In this document: positions 45,744 to 55,951 of the stretch, in pieces | Layout: each line of letters begins with the position of its first letter | How positions within the stretch are numbered: position 1 is the first letter of the stretch | Source of the DNA: Micromussa lordhowensis | Lineage: Eukaryota; Cnidaria; Anthozoa; Scleractinia; Lobophylliidae | DNA length: 64,000 bases | Direction of reading: 5' to 3' | Assembly (NCBI GenBank): GCA_964020085.1 | Contig: OZ026599.1 | Location: 26,126,329-26,190,328, forward strand | Translations under genes and position numbers: made by a program | Notes under the pieces: generated by a model | Seen by the model: only the letters and a program-made list of their open reading frames with translations | What the model was told of the DNA's origin: nothing | The model's database searches: none

Positions 45744-46737
45744 GGCCGGAAATAGTGTAAACATCTGGAACTTACTTTGGCTTTCTAGGTGACTGATTAT
45801 CAGTACTGAAAAACAAGTATTTACATAAGCACTTTTCCTAATGCTCAAGCTTCTAACAGGGCTCAAAATCATGAGATAAGTATATATTTTTCAACAAATT
45901 TGATCGTAGCCTTGTGTCACTCACCTCCATAACCCGGAAATTCAAAATGCTCCGGTTTCCAAACGAAGCACGCTATTGAGCTGTAAAGTTGTAAACAGAT
46001 ATAAATATGTCACCTCTTATACCTGATGAGGATGAAAACTTTGATGGATCTTAGAAAGTGATGACGTCACCTGAAAACGATCTATTAAATCTCGGTCAAG
46101 CCAGCTTAAGTTCATATCATTCAGTAAACAACTTGACTGCATTGTCTAAAACAACATAACACACAGAGGATGTTAACTTGAGAGGCCAAAGCTATAAAGA
46201 CACGATAAGGAGAAAGGATCACTGGCAATATTTTCGGTTGAACAGTTGGAAAGAAAACGACAAAAAAATTGTTCCAATTTAAGCCGGAGGAACGACTTTT
46301 ACCTTTCATAACTTTGCAAATTGACTCTCGAAATGCATCCGTAAAAACACTTAAAGTATTCTGCCCTTACTTTTTCAGAGTCTTATTTAGAAAAATTTAA
46401 GAGAAACAAATACTTTATTTATAGTTTGAATAAGGGTTGTTGTTGTCAGTTTTGTTTGTTTGTTTTTGTGAGCCTAATACAACCCTTATTTAAAAGGAGC
46501 TACGTCACGGTATTTTAAGTTATTTCTATCATCGACAAAATTACCTCTAAATTCAAGGAAACCCGAAAATAATACTTTACAAAGATAGAAAAATACTAAA
46601 GACATAATAATAAACCATAAAGGAACAAGGATGGTTAAGGATGGAGACGATTGACACGGATTACAAACAACAAAATTGAAATATTTGGGCTAAATTTTTC
46701 AAACCGTTTAACCGTGACGCGGCTCCTTTAAAGACGA

Positions 46738-47979
46738 TTTGGTTTTATCAAGTGGGTTGATAATGTGAATTGTCCACCGTAAAGAGATTTGGAGCTGACG
46801 TTTCGAGCGTTAGCCCTTCGTCGGAGCGAATCAAGGAATTGTGGGTTGTGTGTGGTTTATATACAGAAATGTGGAGCTACGCTATTGGTTGGTGCCTGGC
46901 AACGTAAAAAACAACAGAATGAATTAGTTGAATGAAAAGCGTTCGTTGATACCGTGAGGATTAAGAGTGCCGATTTGAAAAATAAATCTTTTTTCAAGAG
47001 TTTTGCGGCTTTCTGTGCTTCCTTGATGTATGGAGAGGCCGCAGACTGCCATATGTTGCTGAGAATGATTCGGCAGATTAAAGTGTCAGGTAAAATGATC
47101 TGTGATCTTAATGGATCGCTTGGGTCCTGACAATTTCTCAACGTTGTAAATGAAAGGACATGTTTTACATCGCGCGCGTGCGTATTTAAAAGTTCCAGGT
47201 TGTTCACTCGTTTTGAATGCACTTCTAACTAAAAAGTTACCTATGTTTTTGTCGCGTTTGAATGAAATTAATGGCGGTTACGAAAAGATTCTACCAGTAT
47301 CGGGATCATTTTGAAGTAATTTAAAGTTTTTGAGAATGATGGATTTTACTGCGTGATTGTGAGGGTGAAATGTGAGGGCGAATGGAATTCTATTATTATT
47401 CTCCTTCTGAGACGTTTGTAGTGCTGACTGCCGATCAATTTGTTGGGCACGATGATGGCCTGCTTGAACAACAGAGGCAGGATATACCAATGTCATCTAC
47501 TGTATAACTTGCACTCTTTGCAAAAAGTTATATATCGGCGAAACAGGTAGACGACTAGGCGACCGTTTCCGAGGACACCTTCGCGACGTAGAGAAAGACG
47601 ATAAAGACGCTACTAAACCGGTTGCTAGACACTTTAATCTGCCAAATCATTCTCAGCAACATATGGCAGTCTGCGGCCTCTCCCTACATCAAGGAAGCAC
47701 AGAAAGCCGCAAAACTCTTGAACAAAGATTTATTTTTCAAATCGGCACTCTCAATCCTCACGGTATCAACGAACGCTTTTCATTCAACTAATTCATTCTG
47801 TTGTTTTTCACTTTGCCAGGCAACAACCAATAGCGTAGCTCCACATTTCTGTATATAAACCACACACAACCCACAATTCCTTGATTCGTTCCGACGAAGG
47901 GCTAACGCTCGAAACGTCAGCTTCCAAATCTCTTTACGGTGGACAATTCACATTATCAACCCAGTTGATAAAACCAAAT
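46738..47979. mobile_element. Head-to-head pair of Penelope-like 3' ends
   Basis: The first ~360 bases are the reverse complement of the last ~360 (47620-47979), including GCTAACGCTCGAAACGTCAG near each outer end. The plus-strand half carries a GIY-YIG frame (47468-47791). The minus half has the same sequence up to about 47095. The central 500 bases are not palindromic. Inverted Penelope-like pairs are known, and the short GAAACGTC motif resembles the hammerhead-containing ends, but the core here reads CCGACGA instead of CUGANGA. Confidence 0.7.
47468..47791 (+). pseudogene. Penelope-like GIY-YIG endonuclease fragment
   Basis: The open frame includes YCITCTLCKKLYIGETGRRL, GDRFRGHLRDVEKD and KPVARHFNLPNHS: a zinc-finger-like cysteine pair, then the Tyr-Ile-Gly of GIY-YIG and the downstream Arg, and ends NERFSFN before a stop. 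The upstream reverse transcriptase is missing. Confidence 0.75.
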
Positions 47980-47991
47980 TATCTTGTAATA

Positions 47992-48028
<37 letters not shown>

Positions 48029-48284
48029 TGCCCCATTTATCCTTTAAAGACGATTTTGATGGACATGGCGCCGATCACGGATCATTACAATTGCTCTATG
48101 CCCTCGTTATCTGTGCTTGTTCATAAATGACAAAGTTTGTAGCAGTTTTAAGTCTTGTTATAAATGTATGTTAGAAAAAATGAAAATGCAATGAGCCCGG
48201 CTTTTGTTCAGTTGTTTTCGTTGTTATCGAAAGAGCCCTCCAACGCATGCGTAATTAGTCAAAAGATTGAGACTGAGTTGTTAA
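47980..48284. other. Non-genic spacer
   Basis: No gene or repeat structure recognised, apart from the target copy of the following MITE at its end (48274-48284). Confidence 0.5.
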
Positions 48285-48495
48285 CCATCTCGTTCCCAGA
48301 GCTTCGTTCCCCTTAACCAGCGGTTGGAAAACGAGAGCTCTGGGAGCCACCATCATGAAAGAACAAAGGAATAACCGAATTCTGGTTATCCGGCTCACTG
48401 CGCATCTGCATCTATGGCGCATGCCTGAAATAGTTGCTCCCAGAGCTCTCGTTTCCGACCGCTGGTCAAGGGGAACGAAGCTCTGGGAACGAGAT
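48285..48495. repeat. MITE with ~60-base TIRs and 11-bp TSD
   Basis: CTCGTTCCCAGAGCTTCGTT and the following ~40 bases are complemented at the right end. TGAGTTGTTAA is duplicated at 48274-48284 and 48496-48506. TSD length fits Mutator-like elements. No coding region. Confidence 0.75.
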
Positions 48496-49591
48496 TGAGT
48501 TGTTAAGGGCTTTCTCAGAAATACGCCTATTTCTAGAAAACCACTTACTGGAATTTTACAACATGAGACAAGAAAATACTATAAAAAATAAGCAAGTGGT
48601 TATTAAACATTTTAAAATTAACAGAGAAAGTTCTAAATAATCCAGTTATCTTTTAGCACAGGATAATTAAAGATATATATCTCTGTAAAACTAATATCAA
48701 AATAGTGTTAACATGTGAACATTATCGTCACAAGGCTTGTTACATTCAAATGGTGGAGAAAATCTAAGAGTACAGATTTTCTGCAAATGAACGAAATCTG
48801 ATTTTTAAGGCCTGATTATCTCTATCCATATTGCTATGGCAACAGCAAATCCGTCAGCTATACTATCTAAACAGTGAGTGATTTCGCAGTATTTTTTGTT
48901 CTGGAAAGTTACTTTTGTGCCTTTGTAAATGAGATACGATAAGCTTCCTTTCTTTAAATACTTGGCAAAATATTAGATAAAGAATACAATGTGGATAATC
49001 TGACTTTTTTGTGCGTGACTGGAATGAGTGTTTATAGCAACTCGATAAGGGACCGTTCATTTTTTATGAGATAGGGGGGGCTGGTGGGATTGAGGGGGGG
49101 GCCATGAAAAAAAAACTGGTCTTAAAGGGGGGGCCATCCCAAAAAATATCGTCTGTAAGGGGGGGGTCACTCAAAAAATTACCCTAAAATATTGTAACAA
49201 CAGCATCTATGATGATGCAAAATTTTCTACCAAAATGCCCTAAAATTGCATTTCTGAGGTTCTAAAAATCTAAACTTTCCCGGGGGAGCATGCCCCCTGG
49301 ACCCCCCTAGTTTGTAGTGGATGGAACAATATCAATTCAAAACTACTTGAGAATGTTCACTCCCAACAACAAACAGTACCTTGTTTATCAAAGGAAAAGA
49401 CAGATTACCATGGCCAGTGCACATGTAAATATTTAAAAATTATTTCTACTATTTTCAATTTAAACTGCAGTAAATCTACAAATGTTACAAAAAGTTTGCC
49501 AGAATGGCGTAAAATAGCGTTTCTGAAGCTCTGAAATTCTAAATTTTCTCGGGGGAGAATGCCCCCGAACCCCCCTAGTTAGGGCACGAGT
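48496..49591. repeat. AT-rich spacer and G-rich host repeat
   Basis: No gene is seen in 48496-49060. Bases 49070-49580 hold G-runs of seven or eight followed by CCAT, then two direct copies of a ~75-base unit (49240-49315 and 49505-49580), each with a CGGGGGAG...CCCCC hairpin and ending CCCCCCTAGTT. The second copy ends where the Polinton-type sequence begins. Confidence 0.55.
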
Positions 49592-49620
49592 AGTGTTATA
49601 TTAGGGCACACCAGGACAGT

Positions 49621-50040
49621 ACGCATTTTACACAACTTAGCGTAGTTAACCGTAGTTAGCGTAAGATGCGTAGTTAGAGTATCGTGAAAACATGAGTTGA
49701 GGACATTTTACTCATTTTACACTAACTCAGCGTAGTTAGCGTAGTTAGCGTAAGATGCGTAGTTAGAGTATCGTGAAAACATGAGTTGAGGACATTTCCG
49801 GATTTTACACTAACTTAGCGTAGTTAGCCGTAGTTAGCGTAAGATGCGTAGTTAGCGTATCAGGCAAACCTGAGTTGTAATACGCGGAGGACATTTTACT
49901 CATTTTACACTAACTCAGCGTAGTTAGCGTAGTTAGCGTAAGATGCGTAGTTAGCGTTTAAGCGTAAAAATGCGTAAAAATGCTTAAAAATGCGTAAAAA
50001 TGCGTATAAGCGTAAAAATGCGTTTAAGCATAAAATGCCA
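49621..50040. repeat. Terminal tandem repeats of the Polinton element
   Basis: A unit of about 88-100 bases starting TTTTACAC recurs at 49626, 49715, 49803 and 49903. It contains smaller repeats of GCGTAGTTA and AAGATGCGTAG. Bases 49960-50035 switch to GCGTAAAAAT repeats. Repeats are common in Polinton terminal inverted repeats. They overlap the 3' end of the first element gene. Confidence 0.8.
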
Positions 50041-50336
50041 TGAACAGTAAAAATGAGTAAATTCTTTATGGGTTTTGAAGGATATTTAGCCATATGATTA
50101 TCTATGATATCCTCTATTACTTCTTTAGGATTATTTACAAATCTAGGTGTATCACGAATTGCATATGTATATTCAATATCATATGTATAAATTTTAATAT
50201 ATGCAATTGCATCTCTACTAAATATTAGCAATGATCTTTCTCTTCTATTTTTGGCTTTGTAATTTGTACCTAATCTTTCTAATATTTTGTGAATTTTTAA
50301 TACGTTTCCTATTTCTATTGTTCTTCTTCTAAGCAT
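49905..50336 (-). CDS. Uncharacterised 143-residue protein at element end
   Basis: I do not recognise this protein. The first ~100 residues look like a genuine small soluble domain (RRERSLLIFSRDAIAYIKIY, then DTPRFVNNPKEVIEDI). The last ~45 are translated terminal repeats (YAFLR, NANYASYANYANYA), so the true end may be earlier or the tail may be a by-product of repeat growth. It starts 150 bases after the end of the VLTF3-like gene on the same strand. Confidence 0.5.
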   Translation of the reverse strand: MLRRRTIEIGNVLKIHKILERLGTNYKAKNRRERSLLIFSRDAIAYIKIYTYDIEYTYAIRDTPRFVNNPKEVIEDIIDNHMAKYPSKPIKNLLIFTVHGILCLNAFLRLYAFLRIFKHFYAFLRLNANYASYANYANYAELV

Positions 50337-50486
50337 TTATGTATTATATTTTACTTTTCATTTTTTGTATAATTAGTTTACTTTTTGTTTTTCATCAGGA
50401 TCTTCATCTTTTGGTTTGTCATGATTATTATTGTTTATCTTTAATTTCATCATTTAACTATAGACTGTTCTCACGATGCGTAATTT

Positions 50487-51482
50487 TTAAGACTTGATAA
50501 ATTTCCAACCAGAGCTCTCACCACCTAGATGTTCACATATTTTTTTCCAAATTTTATCATGTTCATAGAGTTTTAAACGATCTTTATACAATTTTAACTT
50601 TGGTAAAAATTCATTATATCCAAGTATTTGACAAAATTTATAGATGATATATGAATAGGAAAAGAAATTGCTTCTATTTTTACCTTTAAAAAATTCAAAT
50701 GGCTCTTGAATTTGTAAAAACCTCATTTTCATTTTTTCTTCCATTATAGAGGTCATTTGTAATGGAGGTATTTTTGTTATTCTATACAATATTTGGGTGG
50801 TATGATTATAATAATTTAATTTACGATGTTTTTTAAGATATCTTTTAATATCTGATTCAGTTAACTTTTCCAAAGAATTTTCCATCCTTTCACGAATGAT
50901 TTCTTTGAAAATATTATTAATAACATCTTCTGAGACTTTAAAACTTTCTTTGCCTTGGATATTGGCTAAACAGTCACAAAAATGATTATATCTTTTGTAA
51001 TCATTTTCTGCGGGTTTTATAGATGCTTTTTCTGGATTTGTTGAGACATTAATGCTTATTCCACAACTTAGACAAGTACTTATCCCTTCATCGATGTTCA
51101 ATACTCGAAATTTTTCACATGTATAACAATAGTTATCTTCATTTATATTATTTTCACTGTATTGTAGTTCATCAGGGAAGATATTATATTTATACTTTTT
51201 ATAATAAGAATTATCAACACCATGGACAAATTTTTTTGCTTGATTTTCTGTATGTAAAAAAAGTAAAATAGCATTCTTTAATAAATAACTAGTACGAAGA
51301 TTTTTGATATCATTTATTTCATTTTCTAGCCTTATTTGTTCAATTTGATCAATTCTTGAATAATCTTTTTTGATGGATAAATTTATAATTTTTTTTTTTA
51401 AATCTGGTATTTTTTTTTCTTTTATAACAATTTCTGAAAGTTTTTTACGATGTAGATTGCCAATGGTCTCTTTGTTAATCAT
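50487..51482 (-). CDS. VLTF3-like late transcription factor
   Basis: The 331 residues match the pattern of the poxvirus/NCLDV late transcription factor family (A2L/VLTF3): an N-terminal charged helical part, a zinc ribbon (Cys119, Cys122, Cys137, Cys140), then YNHFCDCLANIQGKES (165-180), a helical core with KLNYYNHTTQILYRITKIPP (221-240), PFEFF, RSNFFSYSYIIYKFCQILGY (270-289) and DKIWKKICEHLG near the end. In poxviruses this factor switches on late genes with other intermediates; here it would act on the virion genes to the right. The frame is intact. VLTF3 is a hallmark of large DNA viruses and I do not know it as a regular part of Polintons. Confidence 0.8.
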   Translation of the reverse strand: MINKETIGNLHRKKLSEIVIKEKKIPDLKKKIINLSIKKDYSRIDQIEQIRLENEINDIKNLRTSYLLKNAILLFLHTENQAKKFVHGVDNSYYKKYKYNIFPDELQYSENNINEDNYCYTCEKFRVLNIDEGISTCLSCGISINVSTNPEKASIKPAENDYKRYNHFCDCLANIQGKESFKVSEDVINNIFKEIIRERMENSLEKLTESDIKRYLKKHRKLNYYNHTTQILYRITKIPPLQMTSIMEEKMKMRFLQIQEPFEFFKGKNRSNFFSYSYIIYKFCQILGYNEFLPKLKLYKDRLKLYEHDKIWKKICEHLGGESSGWKFIKS

Positions 51483-51487
51483 AATAA

Positions 51488-51637
51488 TTAATATACTTTA
51501 TTCTTTAAAGTAGAGTAATCTTCACTCTCACTGCTCGTTGATTCCTCATCTGAATTAGGATCATAATCACTATCGCTACTATCAGAATCATGGAGAGGGT
51601 CTTCAGTCAAGAATTTTTTAAAATTCGGAATTGGCAT
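51488..51637 (-). CDS. Small acidic Ser/Asp-rich protein
   Basis: A 49-residue frame between the polymerase and VLTF3-like genes: MPIPNFKKFLTEDPLHDSDS, then runs of Ser, Asp and Glu, ending LKNKVY. It stops 5 bases before the VLTF3-like start. The host repeat begins directly upstream of the Met codon, and the frame stays open into it, so the gene could have lost its original 5' end. I know no homologue. The strong acidic bias and spacing favour a real gene. Confidence 0.45.
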   Translation of the reverse strand: MPIPNFKKFLTEDPLHDSDSSDSDYDPNSDEESTSSESEDYSTLKNKVY

Positions 51638-51781
51638 ATATACTATGAAATATATAAACAATAGTCTCCATTTGGCGCGAAAATATGCTAGGATATTTGT
51701 CCGCGGACATTATCTGTTCCGAGAAGCGAACAGTTTTCCGAGAGCGCAGCTCGAGGAAAAATGTGAGCTTCGAGGAACAGA

Positions 51782-51817
<36 letters not shown>

Positions 51818-52083
51818 CCCAAATGGAGACTATCGTGTTTATTATCCTTCAAATCTTTTACGCAACGCGCGCAGATTTGAAAATCGGGGTATATTCTCTG
51901 ATATTCCCCAGTTTTAGTTGGGGAATATTCGGTCACGTGACGGGTTTGGACCAATCGCGCGCGAGCGAAAATATTTGATGGATTATAATCTCTGATATTC
52001 CCCAGTTTTAGTTGGGGAATATTCGGTCACGTGACGGGTTTGGACCAATCGCGCGCGAGCGAAAATATTTGATGGATTATAAT
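51638..52083. mobile_element. Host foldback MITE with perfect 94-bp duplication
   Basis: Bases 51655-51745 and 51750-51842 are inverted arms (ATAGTCTCCATTTGG against its complement). They are followed by two identical 94-base units, 51895-51988 and 51989-52082, each holding the hairpin ATTCCCCAGTTTTAGTTGGG and a GGTCACGTGAC palindrome. GC content and style match host MITEs rather than the viral genes. It lies exactly between the stop of the polymerase gene and the small acidic frame. Confidence 0.7.
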
Positions 52084-52086
52084 ATT

Positions 52087-55000
52087 TTATATTCTACAAT
52101 TCCCATATGCATAACTACTGATACCATCATCTAAAATATATCTTTTATCATCAAAAGGTGATAATGATATTTTATTAATTTGATAACTAGATATTTGATG
52201 ATACTCTGACCTGATAGTTCTCATCTTATGTCTCATTGTATTACAATTATATAAGGTATCACGATAATCAGAGAGAGATAATTCACTCTTGATAACATTC
52301 TTTCGTACACCTTTAGCAGTTTTGTTTTCCTTGTTTTCAGTCTTGTAACTATACATTTTGCTTTTTAGACCAACAAATTCAGTGATTGGATCACCTGACG
52401 CTTCATCTTTGAATTTACCAATTACTTTTTTATTTTCTTTAAAAAAGAACTCTGAAGATTTGGGATAATCACTATTGTCAAATCGAGCCTTATCCTTAAA
52501 GAAGTCACTATATATGTCTTCTGCTTTTATATGGTAAAATAAAGAGTCAGTATCAGTAAAAAGTAACTTCGCTTCTGGGTATTTTTTTCTGATATAGTTG
52601 TAATGGAAGTCATACATTAATGTTTTACTTAGATCTAGAATAGAGAATCCAACATAAGAGGGTTTATCTAAGACTAGTCTAGCCTTTTTCATTTGTACCC
52701 CAACTAAATTTTCATCAAATATTTTACTAGAAACGTATATTGGTTGCCTTGTCAATTTCAATAAATGATCTGGATCAGTTTCTAATTTGATATTAGATCT
52801 TTTTCTTAGGTTTTCCATGGTTTTACCAAACACAGAATTATTCATAAGTTTAAAGAAGTCTTTCTCAAAACTATTCTTAGCCATTGTTCTCTTTTCAGTG
52901 TTTAAATGGATGTATCTTTTCATCCAAGGCCGCTGGGAAAATTCCAATACTCTATGAATCTTCTTTAACTTCATACCAAGAGATAAATAAAGCTGCAAAT
53001 TTCTGTAATGTAATACATACTTTTCTTTATTCCTTAGATTAGGAACCAACTTGTGAACTCTACCACTGCTAATATTTTCTTTCGCTTTTAAATCTTTGCA
53101 ATACTTTGACAACATATCATCAGTGATTAAAATCTTTTCTGGTGCTAATGGATAATCATTATGCAAATCGTGTAGCTCTTCCGGATATTCTAAATCTACC
53201 TCTAAAATGACACCTTTTCTAGTATCATTTGTGTAATTTTCTAAGATGAAATCTTCAGAGGGAATCCATTTGAAATCAGATACTGGTAGTGACTGTGACA
53301 TAGCCCATCCATAAAGATTATTTGCATCCAAATACATTAAATAACTACTTTCCAACTCTGGATTGTAACCCTTCATATACTTGTTGTTTGGTACAGCATG
53401 TCTGTGTGTAATAGTACTAATACCACCTCTCATACCCTTTTCAATGAATAGTTGTTGATCTATATCTGAAATTAAATCCAGATTTACATTAGTAATTTTC
53501 AGTAATGCATCCCAAGATAACCCAGGCGCTGAATAATAATGACAAGGATCTAGCCCATAGTCCTTCAAACATATAGTTCTGAAATTTTCAAATACATCCG
53601 CTAAGAGTAGAACATCAGTCCGCAAATATAGGTCATGATACTCTCCCATATCTCTGATTTGGAAAGTACTCCAGACCTCCTTTGCGTGTGAGTAGTCACT
53701 CTCTGAAATACCTGTATCATTTAAAATGCTATAAAAATCTTCTATCCCTGGTAAAGACTTCTCACTAAATCGCTCGAATGAGTCCATGTAATCATAAGGG
53801 TAAACACCTTTTCGCTTGATTAATCTGAATTGTTCATCATTTGGAAAAGCCCCCCGTGTATATGAGAACGCATCATAAGTTAAATTACTGCTTAATCTGT
53901 CTAAACTCTGACTCATAAATGAAAAACTATCAATGAAAGTTAAATGTTTTCCAATATTAAAACCAATATATTTCTCAAAATTACTTGCTATAACTGATAG
54001 ATCAAGATTACATCCTTGCCTGATCAAATGACCAATATTTTGCATGATAAAATGACAATCATAACCTTTAAGATTATGAAAGATCACAGGAATTTTTAAC
54101 TTTTCTGCGCTGATAACCCATTTTAGATTGCAATCATTGTGTGCTGCTCCACGATATTGACCAGTTATATGGCAATGATCTCTGACTTTCAATTCCCCAC
54201 CATCCACATCTTTCCCATCCACCACTTTAAAACGACGATTACAAACATGACATTTAGTTGCATTTTGGTAATCTATTTCATTTTCCTTTGTCATCACTAA
54301 TGGTTTCTGGAACTCTTCTCTCACTATTCTTTGACAATTGGAGACTTCAGATAGCATATCCCTGATAAACTTCTGGATACAATCAGGTCCACGGTAAATT
54401 ACTTCTGGCTTGGAATATTTCTGATCATATCTGCAGACCAATTTATATGTGTAACCACAAGCCTTGTGACTCTGATAAGTACTCGTGTAAGATTTGCCAT
54501 CAGGAGGAAGACAATTGTCTATCTTTTCTGTGATTGCTTCAAAATCAGCGTAAATAGTAAAAGGCACTGGTAACATTTTCTGGTGATTTTTAAAATAAAT
54601 TTTTGATCCTGCTTCAGGCATTTTTATCGCTTGGGTTCCATTAATAGATAAGCAATCTTCTCTGTGAATTTCCAGAACTCTAGCAGAACTGCAACAATGA
54701 AGACAATGGAGACAAAAATATTTCCTACCATGATGTTTATTGAATGATGTCATAAATCGATTGAAATCCTTTATAAGTACATAGTGGCTCTTGTCCCCTT
54801 CTTCAATCCATAGTAATTCCAAGTGGTCTGTAAAATTAGTTTCTGATATTCTGATAGGATAAGCTCCCTTATCATAACCAAATAAATTAATATTAATCTC
54901 GTTTTGCTTTTCAATCCTTTTAATATCTTTTACAGTGACCGGAAAAGTGACACCAGTGTAATCTAACCGTTTCACCGTTTCTCTATCTGCCTTAGTTATC

Positions 55001-55908
55001 CTTTCTGGATGAACTTTTAGTGGATTTAAATACCTGTTATGACACCATAGAAAACATCTATTGTCTTCATTTTTGGGATTGATTAAACCCTTCATAGAGT
55101 TACGCAGTTCCTCTGGTAGCTGAATATATGATGTTCCTCTTAATGGAAAGTAAGAGACAATATTAATTATATGTAATTTTACCGATTCAAATCCCCAACC
55201 AGAACCTTCAGAGAGCCAAACAGCTATTAACTCTAAAATTCTTTCAATACCCTTATCGATACTTTCTTCTATATCTATTCTATTGGTTACAGTAAAAGGG
55301 CCAGCATTAAAATAAGGTTCTCTGTATTCAATCGTACCCTCTTTACGCTTTGATAATCGTACCCTTAGTGTAGTATTATATTTAAAACCCCTTCTATCTG
55401 ATAATGATTTCATTAAAAGATCAAATATTGCTCGTTTAGTCCTACTTAACTGTATTGATGGATCATTACTATTAACAATTGGTACTTCATAAGATTTTGC
55501 ATATCCTTTTAATGCTTTACTACGTTCAGGAATACTAATCGCTTCAGGTTCAGTTTTAGCTTCAGGGAAAAAAAAATTACTAATTGCTTTAGGGATAATT
55601 TTAGTAGTAAAATTACTAATTGCTTCAGGGATAAATTTCAATCGTTTAATTTGTTCAGGTATATAATATGGAATTATTTCATTAAATAAATTTTTAACCT
55701 TTTCTTGGAGTCTTTTAGGTAATGAAGCCGGTTCGGTAGCTGGTTTGGCAGGTGTGGCTGGTTTGGCAGGTGTGGCTGGGGCTTGTTCGGCAGGTGTTTG
55801 CCTCCTAGGTAATGCTTTTATCCTCTTTATTTTTTTCGGCACGAGTGGTTTTGGTAATGGTTTGGCAGGTAGGTGGGTCTTGGGTTTTATTTTAACTTTA
55901 TTAATCAT
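52087..55908 (-). CDS. Protein-primed family B DNA polymerase (Polinton PolB)
   Basis: The 1273-residue protein has a Pro/Lys/Ala-rich N-terminus (1-65), a zinc-binding segment around 399-419, the 3'-5' exonuclease motifs (Asp455/Glu457 in YADFEA; HNLKGYD at 611-617; YLRTDVLLLAD at 761-771) and the polymerase motifs (YLDANNLYGWAM with Asp861; FFKLMNNSVFGK at 1018-1029; FTDTDS with Asp1119/Asp1121). Between Exo I and II lies an endonuclease VII-like cysteine/histidine cluster (Cys553, Cys556, DHCH 577-580, Cys593), usual in Polintons. It replicates the linear element from a protein primer. Every catalytic residue is present and the C-terminus looks natural. An upstream ATAAAGTATAT is shared with the VLTF3-like gene. 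Confidence 0.95.
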   Translation of the reverse strand: MINKVKIKPKTHLPAKPLPKPLVPKKIKRIKALPRRQTPAEQAPATPAKPATPAKPATEPASLPKRLQEKVKNLFNEIIPYYIPEQIKRLKFIPEAISNFTTKIIPKAISNFFFPEAKTEPEAISIPERSKALKGYAKSYEVPIVNSNDPSIQLSRTKRAIFDLLMKSLSDRRGFKYNTTLRVRLSKRKEGTIEYREPYFNAGPFTVTNRIDIEESIDKGIERILELIAVWLSEGSGWGFESVKLHIINIVSYFPLRGTSYIQLPEELRNSMKGLINPKNEDNRCFLWCHNRYLNPLKVHPERITKADRETVKRLDYTGVTFPVTVKDIKRIEKQNEININLFGYDKGAYPIRISETNFTDHLELLWIEEGDKSHYVLIKDFNRFMTSFNKHHGRKYFCLHCLHCCSSARVLEIHREDCLSINGTQAIKMPEAGSKIYFKNHQKMLPVPFTIYADFEAITEKIDNCLPPDGKSYTSTYQSHKACGYTYKLVCRYDQKYSKPEVIYRGPDCIQKFIRDMLSEVSNCQRIVREEFQKPLVMTKENEIDYQNATKCHVCNRRFKVVDGKDVDGGELKVRDHCHITGQYRGAAHNDCNLKWVISAEKLKIPVIFHNLKGYDCHFIMQNIGHLIRQGCNLDLSVIASNFEKYIGFNIGKHLTFIDSFSFMSQSLDRLSSNLTYDAFSYTRGAFPNDEQFRLIKRKGVYPYDYMDSFERFSEKSLPGIEDFYSILNDTGISESDYSHAKEVWSTFQIRDMGEYHDLYLRTDVLLLADVFENFRTICLKDYGLDPCHYYSAPGLSWDALLKITNVNLDLISDIDQQLFIEKGMRGGISTITHRHAVPNNKYMKGYNPELESSYLMYLDANNLYGWAMSQSLPVSDFKWIPSEDFILENYTNDTRKGVILEVDLEYPEELHDLHNDYPLAPEKILITDDMLSKYCKDLKAKENISSGRVHKLVPNLRNKEKYVLHYRNLQLYLSLGMKLKKIHRVLEFSQRPWMKRYIHLNTEKRTMAKNSFEKDFFKLMNNSVFGKTMENLRKRSNIKLETDPDHLLKLTRQPIYVSSKIFDENLVGVQMKKARLVLDKPSYVGFSILDLSKTLMYDFHYNYIRKKYPEAKLLFTDTDSLFYHIKAEDIYSDFFKDKARFDNSDYPKSSEFFFKENKKVIGKFKDEASGDPITEFVGLKSKMYSYKTENKENKTAKGVRKNVIKSELSLSDYRDTLYNCNTMRHKMRTIRSEYHQISSYQINKISLSPFDDKRYILDDGISSYAYGNCRI

Positions 55909-55951
55909 CTATGATATACTTTATGTAACTAATTTTTTTTTTAAATTATTA

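Larger units (their letters stand above)
44840..46737. other. Non-genic region with hairpins
   Basis: No coding region is recognised in this stretch. It holds three hairpins annotated separately, a poly-C run (45234-45247) and AT-rich sequence. Confidence 0.5.

Noticed and set aside
46857..47222. 121-residue minus-strand frame and its mirror at 47622-47858
   Set aside because: Wrong frame of the Penelope-like GIY-YIG end; the true frame is visible beside it.
49070..49170. G-quadruplex array
   Set aside because: The G-runs are long but separated by 10-40 bases and belong to a dispersed repeat; no compact quadruplex spacing.
49621..50040. CRISPR-like repeat array
   Set aside because: The repeats are contiguous degenerate tandem units without spacers, in an animal genome, at a Polinton end.
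50373..50453. 26-residue minus-strand frame between the VLTF3-like gene and the first element gene
   Set aside because: Too short and Asn/Lys/Asp-rich as AT-rich sequence would give by chance; no supporting signal.
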